From NCBI GenBank assembly GCA_031761405.1, contig JASEVX010000011.1:17742170-17806169 (forward strand): 64,000 bases of DNA, given 5' to 3'. The notes below the pieces were generated by a model. That model had not been told where the DNA came from. It ran no database searches and worked only from the letters and a program-made list of their open reading frames with translations. The position numbers were made by a program, and so were the translations under genes. Positions 42,944 to 54,900 of this stretch are shown here, piece after piece. Positions within the stretch are counted from its first letter, which is position 1, and each line of letters begins with the position of its first letter. Source of the stretch: Serripes groenlandicus (lineage: Eukaryota; Mollusca; Bivalvia; Cardiida; Cardiidae).

Positions 42944-45900
42944 CCGGACAAAAATAAAAAGTAATCCCTAAGTGCCTACCATGCTACGCAGGTGACACAA
43001 AAATTATCCTTTCAGTTAAAGGGATTTTCCTATTTTTGTCTAGATACTTTTTAATGTTGTCTAATGAAGATCTATTGTATATCGGAAAGAGTTAAACTGT
43101 GGTGATTAAGCCCCCTTTCCTTAGACAAACAAAATTTGATGCTTCTACAGAAGAATATTGTCTAACAGAGTTGAAACAAAGATAATTCCGTATTTTTTTT
43201 ATACAATTTATTCTTCAAATTCAAAAGCATTGGCTTTTTTCCCGCCCCAAACAGTTATTTTCATTGTGGTAGAGGTAAAAAACAAACCCTATGAAAGTGT
43301 TGTGGTAAATACTTTCTCCTCAGGAGTAGAGGAAATAGGATTTGATCCCTGGTCGTGTTATCGCAATGACCTTAAACAAGAGCACCGCGTACGGCACAGA
43401 CGCTCGACTGATAGAAAACAGAAAAAAAGCTAAGCTGAACAAAAAACCTTAACCGGACGACCACGCCGCCGCCGACAACGACGCCAGGGTCATGACAATA
43501 GCTCTCGTTTTTCAAAAGACGAGCTAAAAATGGTAGTAATGGCACTCAGTGTTCCGGGGGTAGTATTAACCCTTTCCCTCACATAGACGCTTTCTAATGC
43601 CTCTGCAGCAGACGTCTTTTTGAAAACATAGTGACAAAAGAAGAAATTGCTCAAAACGAGCAATTTCTCCTTTTGCCACAATGTTTTCCACTTTTAGTCA
43701 TAGGTTATCCATTCGATTATAGAGATTTTCTATTTGTTGACAAAATATGTTCAAAGTCGTCTGCTGCAGAATTGTCGTATGGGCGAAAGGGTTAAATCTG
43801 ATGCATCGGGGTCAGGATAATACTTGCAGCACTGGTAATTTACCAAGGAAATGCCGTGATATAATTTAAATACTGTTGAAAGCCGTGGGAAACACCAGCA
43901 AACACTATCAACATACATTTTTACATCGTTAAGCCTATTCCAATTTATACTCTGTATTACAATCCTCACCGTTTCTACTGCCTTCATAATTGGGGTCATG
44001 TTTCCATCTTTTTCATTTGTCCAGTTCGAGTTTGCATTATTGGCCAGTGCTTCCAACATGACTTGGAGGTTCCTAGCTTGTGCAGCTTTATACAGTAACA
44101 TATTGGGGTCCAAGGTCGACATATCCTCCCAGGAGGTCAAGGACGCGGTGTCATCTTCTGTCTCTGACGTTGAGTCAGATGACCCTTCAAGGTCAAAATC
44201 TGAAAAATAAACATAGAGAATAGTTTTTCTCTTATACATGGTATAATTTTATAATCCTTGACGATTTTAAATATGATTAATAGAAAACCTGACAATTCCA
44301 ACTAGTCTAAAAGAAAATAATATTTTTAAACAGGTCAAAACATCTTCTGTAATTGCAAAATATTGTTGGCAAGTAAGCTTGTCAATTAATACTTTCCAAC
44401 ATACAGATATTTTCTGACACCTCTGCAGCAGATGACTTTTGAAAACATTGTGGAAAAAGGAAAATTGCTGATAATGAGCAATTTCTCCTTTTGCCACAAT
44501 GCTTTCAGTCGTCTGTTGCAGATTTGTTGTATGTTGTATTTTGTATGTTACATCATAGTGACAGACAGTATGCTTATAGCCACTTTGCCGGTCGAGTGAA
44601 AAGTACTTGGCTAGGAAAATATGCTGTGTCAATCATATCAATTGGCCCTTTCCCATATACAGATGTTTTATGACATCTCTAGAGTAGACAACTCTTGAAA
44701 ACATTGTAGCAAAAGGAGAAATTGCTCATGGTGAGTAATTTCACCTTTTGTCTAAATGCTTTCAACTTTATTGAAAATATATACTTTTATTTATAGACAC
44801 TTTCCATATTTTTGCCCGGATGTTTTCAAAATCATCTGCTGCCGATTGTTGTATTTTGGAAAGGAATAGGACGAAACAACTATATTTCACATCATTCCAT
44901 ACAATAAGATCGGTGGTCTAGTGGTTAACATGTTAGACTAGCAATACAGAGATTTCTGGATTCATCTGAGATGCATAAAGTGTCTCCCACTCAACTAGAG
45001 GTCAAGTACTGGTCCTTTCCTGGAAAAAGTACCTCGCATGTATCAGTGCCATTCACTGAATGCTTTAACCCTTTCCCACATACAGAAAGAAATTAGCAGA
45101 CAACTTTTAAAACTTGTAGACATAGATAAGAAAAATCTCCATAAACAAAAGTTTAATAATTGAAAAGAGTCATTATGAGCAAATTTCTCCATTTGTCAAA
45201 ATGTTTTCGAAAGATGTCTGCTGCAGAGGCGTCAAAATGCACCTATATGAGGGAAAAGGTTAAAGAAGCAAGAGTGTTTTCAAACAGAGCTAGGGAATCG
45301 CAACCCGATTCTTTGTATATAACTCTGTCAGATGCTTGTACACGATATACTGTACACTATTAAATGGACCTATAGCTAAAAAGCTTATGTTCGTTCAGAG
45401 CAATTGGTCTCTATATATATATATAACATTATATAACAAGACTTACTTTTATTAAGGTCTGGAAGCTCTAAATCAGTACCAAACACAAGGACATCACTGT
45501 TGTCTGGTGAAATTTGACCCAGTCCAGAGTCTGTATCTATGGTAACGGAACTATGACTTTGACCCAATTCTGTATCCTTGGTAACAGATAGAACAGCTGG
45601 AAAATATGTAAAGAAAAGATAAGGATGCTGTTCTCTTAAGTGTTAAACCCTTCATCCCTTTCCCCACAATTTCATGCATTACAAGCAGACAACTTATAAA
45701 AATAGTGTGGCAAAAGGTGAAAATTGTCGAAATGAAAATGTTCTACTTTTGCCCCAATGTTTTCAACTCTATTCCAAAATGTTATTACTTTTTAGATCCG
45801 AGTCTACTAAAATTCAACAACATAAACAAACAACTTTTTTTGTTGACCTTCATTAGCAATGAAACACACAAGTAATTGGGTTAGACTGTATCTGTCTCTA

Positions 45901-48900
45901 AAATTTAGGTATAATATATCAGCACTGGATTTTGTTTATTTGTATGGTGTTTTGCATCACTTTTAACAATGTTTCAGCTATATCACGCTGTTTCCTGGGT
46001 AATTTTCCAGTTCTACTAGTTCATTTATCCTGACACCAGATAAGACATAGTCAGTCGTAATGCTGATCCCCCCCTAACCCTGAGTGCCAGTGAAGGTAAG
46101 CCATTACTACAGTACTGGATAATCGTGCCGACTTATCCTTTAACCCTTTCCCTCATATAGACGCTTTCTTACGCCTCTGCAGCAGACGTCTTTTTAAAAA
46201 CATAGTGACAAAAGAAGAAATTGCACAAAACGTGCAATTTCTCCTTTTGACACAATGTTTTCCACTTTTAGTCATAGGTTATCCATTCAATTATGGAGAT
46301 TTTCTATGTTTTGACAAAATACGTTTAAAGTCGTCTGCTGCAGAATTGTCGTATGAGGGAAAGGGTTGATCTCTATCAAAATATTGGCATCCATTTCTTT
46401 ATCCTTTTTCCTCCTAGTGACTGGCATTAACACAAATACAAGAGTGTTCAATGGAACAGTATGTGTTGCCTGCACAAAGGTCAGTAAGTCAAAGTGACCG
46501 ACGGACAGATTGTGAGACAGACAGATGACAGAGAAGTGATCCCTATGTGTTCTACCCACTAGAGCAGGCAACACTAAAATTAAATAGAAAATTCTTTAGA
46601 AGTTAATTCTACTGCATTCAATTATTTCCCACATGCAGATGCATTTGACGTATTGGTCATTTGATGCATTGGTCATTTGACACATTGGTCATTTGATACA
46701 TTTGACGCATTGGTCAATAGACGCAAACGTTGCAAACATTTGCAAACGTTGTGGCAAAAGGTGAAATTGCTTATAATGAGCAATTTCTCCGTTTGCCACA
46801 TTTTTTTTAATTCTATGAAATAATTAAACCCTCAGGTTTGAAGGTTCTTTACGCTTTTGTCTATATGTTTTCAAAGTCATCTGTTGCAGATATGTTGTAT
46901 GTGGAAAAGTGTTAAATCTGTTAGTGAAAAGAAATCAAGGTTTTGGACGGAGTTATCCTATCACCAAATTAACCACTTCCAATTTGACGCATCTGCAGCA
47001 GACCACTTTTTACTCTTATCCAATAATTATATTTTCATTTAATTTTCTTGAGATATTCCATCTTTTTGCCTAGACATTTTCAAAGTCAACTATTTGCAGA
47101 TTTTGTTTTTGTTTATGTACTTAGCCCTTTCCCATATGAAGACATATGTTGAAGCATCTGCAGATGATTATTGTTTTATTGGTGTTGCAGGCCATTTTTA
47201 ACATTATTTCAGTTATATCATGGCAACAGTTTACTTATTCATGATCCCTGTACTAGGCTAGGAACTCAGCCTTGCCCAAGTTCACTCCATCATGACTGCT
47301 GTATTTTCAACTTTATTTAACAATAAAGCTATCTTTTATAGAGATTTTTCAGGTATTTGTTACTATATTGTCAATGTCGTCTGCTGCAGATTTGTTATAA
47401 GTGGGAATGGTTTAACCCTTTCCCTCATATAGACGCTTTCTGACGCCTCTGCAGCAGTCAGCTTTTTGAAAACATAGTGACAAAAGAAGAAATTGCACAA
47501 AACGTGCAATTTCTCCTTTTGCCACCATGTTTTCCACTTTTAGTCATAGGTTATCCATTAAATTATGGAGATTTTCTATTTTTTGACGAAATACGTTCAA
47601 AGTCGTCTGCTGCAGAATTGTCGTATGAGGGAAAGGGTTAAGAGAATTAGACTTTATTCTTTGACACTTAAAAGAATCACTCTATCTCTTCATAAAATAG
47701 TTCCTTCTGTTAGTTTATGTTGTATTTTCCTTCCTAGAGATGTTTTCCATTTGGAAGAAATATTATGGAAAATGAAGCTGATTTTGCTACATACGGATTC
47801 TTTTGTCACAATATTTTCCAGTGTCAATAGCCATGCATTTTAAGATACAGTACAGGTACAGAAAATTGCAGACAGATTTTAGTTCCATGTTATGCCACTA
47901 AAGAAGGTTTCACACTGATTTTAGCTAAACACTTTCCGACCTGCAGACACATTTTGACGCATCTGCAGCAGACATCTTTTGAAAACATTCTACTTTTGCA
48001 ACTATGTTTTCAACTCTTTTCAATATTAATACATTCTTTCAGTGATTTTCAAAATATTTGTCAAGACATTTTCAAAGTCTTCAGCAGCTTTGTTGGATGT
48101 AGGGAAAATGTTAAATGTTAAGAAAGTGTCAGACAGATCTTAGTTAAATGTTATGTAACTAAAAAAGGTTTCAGACATATCTCAATTAAATGTTATGCAA
48201 CTAAAAACAAGTTTAAGAAAGATATGAGAAAAATGTTATACAACTAAAAAAAGGTTTTAGACATTTATAAGTTAAATATGTATGCGTCTAAAAAAAGTTT
48301 TAGACAGTTATAAGTTAAATGTTATGCGTCTAAAAAAAAGTTTTAGACAGTTATAAGTTAAAAATTATGCGTCTAAACAGAAATCAGTTGACACTTTCCC
48401 TCATATAGACGCTTTATCACGCCTCTGCAGCAGACGGCTTTTTGAAAACATAGTGGCAAAAGAAGAAATTGCTCAAAACAAGCAATTTCTCCTTTTGCCA
48501 CAATGTTTTCCACTTTTAGTAATAGGTTATCCATTCAATTATAGAGATTTTCTATTTTTTTGACAAAATATGTTCAAAGTCGTCTGCTGCAGAATTGTCG
48601 TATGAGGGAAAGGGTTGAATGTTATCAGCACCGTTTCCAATGAGTTTCTTCTACTACTAGAATTTTGGCCATGTCACACAAAAAACAAACCTTCAGATTG
48701 ATTGGTTGTTTGGTGTTTTACGCCACTTTAACCCTTTCCCTCATACGCCAATTCTGCATCAGACGATTTTGAACATATTTTGTCGAAAAATAGAAAATCT
48801 CTATAATTGAATGGATAACCTATGACTAAAAGTGGAAAACATTGTGGCAAAAGAAGAAATTGCTCGTTTTGAGCAATTTCTTCTTTTGTCACTATGTTTT

Positions 48901-51900
48901 CAAAAAGCTGTCTGCTGCAGAGGCGTCAGAAAGCGTCTGTATGAGGGAAAGGGTTAAACAATTTTTCAGTAATATCACGGCGTTTCCTGGGTAAGTTACC
49001 AGTACTACTGGCCCATTTATCCCGACACCAGCCAGTCAGTCCTCTAATGCTAGCCCTGTGAACCCTGAGCACCAAAGATGGCAGCCATTGCTACCATATT
49101 TGAAGTCCTTTACCTTCAGAATGAATGTGACCAGGGAAAGTGAAGATCAACTTGCATTTCCATGCAGTCTGATCAGGATCTTCCCTGTTTGTCTTGAAGT
49201 CATTCATGAAGTATCTGGGAATTGGTTATAGCCAGACACCAGCAATACCAGTATGTAATTTGATCATAATTATAATTTACTGTCCCTTTCCCACATACAG
49301 TAAATCAGTAGCAGACGACTTTGAATGAAAACATCTATGCATATAAATAAAAGAAATGTCTCTTCAAATGAATTATAATCATTGAATAAAGTTGAAAACA
49401 TTGTGACATAAGGAGAAATTGCTCATCATGAGCAATTTCTTCTTCTGCCAGAATGTTTTCAAAAGTCGTCTGCTGCAGATGCATCAAAATGTGCCTGCAT
49501 GTGGAGAAAGGTTAAATGCATAACCTCCAAAGATGAGCGATGTGACATGGCTCTGTTAAATATTAAAGATTATAAAGAATCATAAAAGAGGCAAGATGCT
49601 TTTGCAGGCATTTATATAATGTTACTTACAGTTTATAGATTTGTATAATAAATAGTTTTATGTCTAGGAAAAAAATACAATTATCTTAAATTCTTGAAAT
49701 ATAGATCACAGAATGTTATTTAAGAAGAAGGATGCTATATTAAATAAATATTAAAGCCAAGTAATTAATATTATATAAAATATTATGGTTTTATAAAAAC
49801 AAAAGAGTTTATAGAAAAAAAGTGTCACCTGGCAAATTACAAATAACAATAACTTATTATGTCAGAACATGACAGACATACGGTGGAGAAATGATTGAAT
49901 TGTATAATTCATTTACATCTCAGATTAAAGCATTTCGACTTGTATAGTTCATTTATATCTTACATTAAAGCATTTTGACTTGTTTAATTCATTTACATTT
50001 CATATTAATTTAACCCTTTCCCACCTGCAGACGCATTCCGACGCATTTGCGGCAGACAACTTTTTAACAAATTGTGGCCAAAGGTGAAATTGCTCATGAT
50101 GAGCAATTTCTCTTTTGGCGTCAATGTTTTCAACTTTATTTAGCAATTAAGCTATATTTTATTTACATTTTTCATTTTATTGCCACAATGTTTTCAAAGT
50201 CGTCTGCTGCAGAAATGTCGATTGGGGGAAAGGGTTAAGAAAAAATACATGAAACCTTTAAGGAGAACACCTTTCTTGTTGCATTTGCTGATATAAAAAA
50301 ATCTTAGAAAAGATTATGTTGAGGCATGGTCTGATCAGAACTTGCTCTTCCTGTATGAAATATTGAGGCTGTCATGGGAAGAGGTACAAGTTGGTATTTC
50401 TTAACCCCCCTTTTCCCACATACAAGAAATCTGTCGTAGACGACTTCAAGAGAATCTGGTTTAGAAATATGGTTAAACTCTAGAAATGAAAGCTTAATCT
50501 TTGAATAGAGTTGAAAATATTGTGGCAAAAAGGAGAAATTGCTCATCATGAGCAATTTCTCCTTTTGCCACAATGTTTTCAAGGCGTCTGCTGCAGAGGC
50601 ATCAGAAAGCGTCTGTATGTGGGAAAGGGTAAACAGTCTAGGTTCCTATTAATGAGTCCATCTGAAGAGTCCTATCAATTTCTACAAACGTTGACAGAAG
50701 CTTTTAACACTTTCCCACCTATAGATCATATTGACACATCTGCAGCAGATGACTTTTGAAAACATCGTGACAAAAGGAGAAATTGCTCAAAACAAGCAAT
50801 TTCTCTGTTTGCCACAATTTTTTCAACTATTTTCAGTAATAATTTGATTATACCTTCATTTATAGAGATTTTCCATAATTTTGTTCTAGATGTCTTTAAA
50901 GTTGTCCGCTGCAGATTTGTTGTATGTCGGAAAGGGTTAAACAAACTTATGTAAGCAATATGTGAAGTTGTGTACTGTGTAGATCTTGATCAGACTGTGC
51001 AGATGCACAGACTGATCAAGATCTGCACTGCTCACAAAAGCCAATGGATTGTTTAGCCAAGATAATTCTTCAAAAAGCGTAAAAATCATTCTAATAATAA
51101 TTCTTAAATCGCAAAGCTAGCACCATTTCTGATTTTTTAATTTAAAATTTGGAATGTTCATCAAATTTAGAAAGAAAAAAATAATACAATGTAAATGGTT
51201 GGTAGATTTCACTACCTGAAAATGCAATAAAATAGGTTTTACCAGTCAATACATAGTTCCAACATCTACAATAGTTATCTCCCTTGTCTGCCATTTTGAT
51301 AGGCAAATATGATGAGCATTATAAGAGAATATTTAAAAAAAAAAAAAAAGGGATAACTAGGAAAGCACCAAGAAATTTGAGTTTTACAATCATATCGAGA
51401 GCTTGGCGTGAAACGGTTGTAACTAAAAACCTATTTTGAAAACCCTGGTTTAGGGGTAATTTTGACCCCTTTGTAAATAATGCAAATTTTCATTGTTTAC
51501 CAAGAAAAATGTGTTAACGCTTATAAAGACTTTATGGTGAGGCTATTAACCTTGATGAAAAAATACAAATTTTAGTTACAACTGTTTCACGCCAAGCTCT
51601 CGATATGTCCTTGATACCTTTGTATGGTCCAATTATATTCACTTCTTAATTTAATTATTTTTGCACATGCAATTGTTTAATTTAATTATATTTGATATTT
51701 CTCTATTGCACATATAATAAATTTGCCTATCAAAATGGCCCGCAAGGGAGATAATTATTGATATTGTGGGATCGATGTATATCAGAAACAGTTAGTAATG
51801 ATTAGTAAAACATGCACGTCTAGCATAATAAGTACCCTCCAACAGACCACTAGTTACATCCGAGTCCGGCGACTCTTTCATCTGATCATCTGCGTCAATC

Positions 51901-54900
51901 GTCCGCCCTGGTGACCGGCGAGTCTTCTTCTTCACTCTCCACCCCCGTACCCGTCCGTCGGATGACTTGGGCCCCGGTAATTTAGAGACAAATTTTTTGT
52001 CTATGTATTTCGCTCTTATCCAAGCTTCCCTAACGGCTCTGTGAAATATTGGTCTAAACAGTTAGCAAACTTTCCGTATCTTTGATTAACTAAAGAAAGA
52101 TTTGTCTTGAGAGAAATGTTACAATCTATATCTACATTTATTTCAAGCAAATAACAAAATTTATGACTTAGGCCCCGGTAATTTAGAGACAAATTTTTTG
52201 TCTATGTATTTTGCTCTTATCCAAGCTTCCCTAACGGCTCTGTGAAAGATTGGTCTAAACATTAAGCTTACTTTTATATATCTTTTATTAACTAAGGAAA
52301 GATTTGTCTTGAGAGAAATGTTACAATGTATATCTATTTAACATGTATTTCAACTGTATAACAAAATTTATACAGAGCTCTAGATCAGGTGTGTTGTGCC
52401 TGTTCTAAAATCCTTATTTGAACTATTAACCCTATGTTGTGGGTACTCAAAAGAATCGTCTCAGTGAGACGATTCTTTTGAGTACCCACAACATAGGGTT
52501 TGCTTTAATGATAAGAGAGAAATTGTGGGAAAACGAGCTGAATACCCCTCCTTATCTGGACCTTTGTTTTATTTCCAATTTTACAGATGTTGCACTATTT
52601 CCAGAGTCAATTTCAAGGCAGATAACATAACCTTTTGCCACATACAATAAACCTCCTGCAGACGACTTTGAAAAACACTTAGTCAAAAACATATATATGA
52701 AAGAACAATTAATGAATAAAGTGGAAAAACATTATAAGCAATTTCTCAACCTGACATTACGTTTACCTCCCGTCTGAAGGTGAATGTATAGTTAAAAATT
52801 TGATATGAATATGAGCGCTATTTTTTATATCTTTTTCCACAATGTTTTCAACTCTGTAACAGAATTCTGCTTCCAATTAAGTAGATGTCACATTTCATTA
52901 TCCAGATGGTTTCATAGCCGGCTTTTCTCAGATAAATATCATCTGGTATACAGGATAATATGACTACTTAACCCTTTCTCACATGCAGCAGAAGACTTCA
53001 GTTTTGTGCAATTTCTTCTTTTGTCACTATGTTTTCAAAAAGCCGTCTGCTGCAGAGGCGTCAGAAAACGTCTACATGAGGGAAAGGGTTAAAGGTGCTG
53101 AACTACAGATTATAGTATAGTCAAAGTTCTAAAACTGTCCAAAAGTTTCCTTTTTAAAAATATTAGAATAATAATTCTGGGATAAAATGCGAATGGTAAT
53201 TTCACTTGCCAGAACCATAAACATCTAAATATTTATTGTTTATGGTTCATTATAACCCTTTCCCTCATATAGACGCTTTCTGACGCCTCTGCAGCAGACA
53301 ACTTTTTGAAAACATAGTGACAAAAGAAGAAATTGCACAAAACGTGCAATTTCTCCTTTTGCCACAATGTTTTCCCCTTTTTGTCATAGGTTATCCATTC
53401 AATTATAGAGATTTTCTTTGTTTTGACAAAATACGTTCAAAGTCGTCTGCTACAGAATTGTCGTATGAGGGAAAGGGTTAACTGGGTAGACATACCCAGT
53501 AAGCCACAAATTTTGTACATTTTCATTGACTTCAATCTAATGTTTTTCAACATTTACTTGCCAAAATAGTTTGAACTATTTATTGCTTACTTTGTTGTTT
53601 TTATTAGCAATATTTGCAGAAATTTCAACATTTCAAAATTATAATCGCCGTCTGGAGTTCAGCACCTTTAAAGGTTGGCAACAAAAAATATATTTATATA
53701 TTTTCAACAAAATATTTCTTACATACCTTGTACATTCATGCGTCGCTTGTGTAAAAGATTCGTCTACATCGACTAGATATATACCATTGACAATGTTGTT
53801 TCCCAGCTCACACACTACCTTAATACATTCTGGTTCCCAGCCGTCTAGTGTTATTGAACGCACTTTAGATATATGAACACCAAAACCTCTGTTAAGAGAA
53901 AATTAATTCGTTAGCATTACAATAAATCTGTAGCAGACAACTTTGGAAACATCTTGGCAAAAATATTGAAATCTACAAATTATTGCAAACAATATAGACC
54001 AAGATTTGCCTATGTTAACATGCAGTCTAGTCTTGGTCTATAATGTCCGTTTCTCGATAACAAATTAACCCTATACACTAATTCTTTATGCATATTCTGA
54101 CAAAGTTCCAGGACCTTTTAACCCTTTCCCACATACAACAATTCTGCAGCAGATGACTTTGAAAACATCTAGAAATAAACATGGAAAATCACTGAGAATG
54201 AAAATACAATAATTGAATAGAATTGAAAACATGGTGACAAATAGAGTAATTGTTTGTCACCATGTTTTCAAAAAGCCATCTTCCGCAGAGGCGTTAGAAA
54301 GCATCTATATAAGGGAAATGGTTAAGGCCTTTAATTTCCTTTTTTAGATACAAGCACTTTTTCAGTTTTCAAGTAACACAATTTTTTATTGGCTAAACCA
54401 TATTTAGAATTAGAATATCATTTGTGAATATGGATTCCTCCTTACCTGTGAATGCCAGAACACTCAATACAAAGTGTGATACCGAGATTGATGCTTGCCC
54501 ATCGCGGATCACTTGAACCACAGTCACAGCATTTATCATTGCCAGGTATAGAAAATACCTTTTCTTTTTGTCTGAAATAAAAAAGAACGGTTATCAGGGT
54601 ACTTACTATACTTTCATTTATAGAGATTTTCCATGTTTTTGCTTTGATGTTTTCACATTTGCAATTCTGCAGTAGATGACTTTGAACATATTTTGTTAAA
54701 AAAAAGATAATCTCTATAATTGAATGGATTACCTATGACTAAAAGTTTTGAGCAATTTCTTCTTTCGTCACTATGTATTCAAAAAGCCGCCTGCTGCAAA
54801 GGCGTCAGAAAACGTCTATATGAGGGAAAGGATTAATTAAACAAACTTGGTCTTGTTGCAACTTACAATTGAGATTTCGTCCTTTTCGTTGATGTAGATG

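Noticed and set aside
43998..44210. 70-codon plus-strand ORF
   Set aside because: It is antisense to a well-supported ACAP2 exon.
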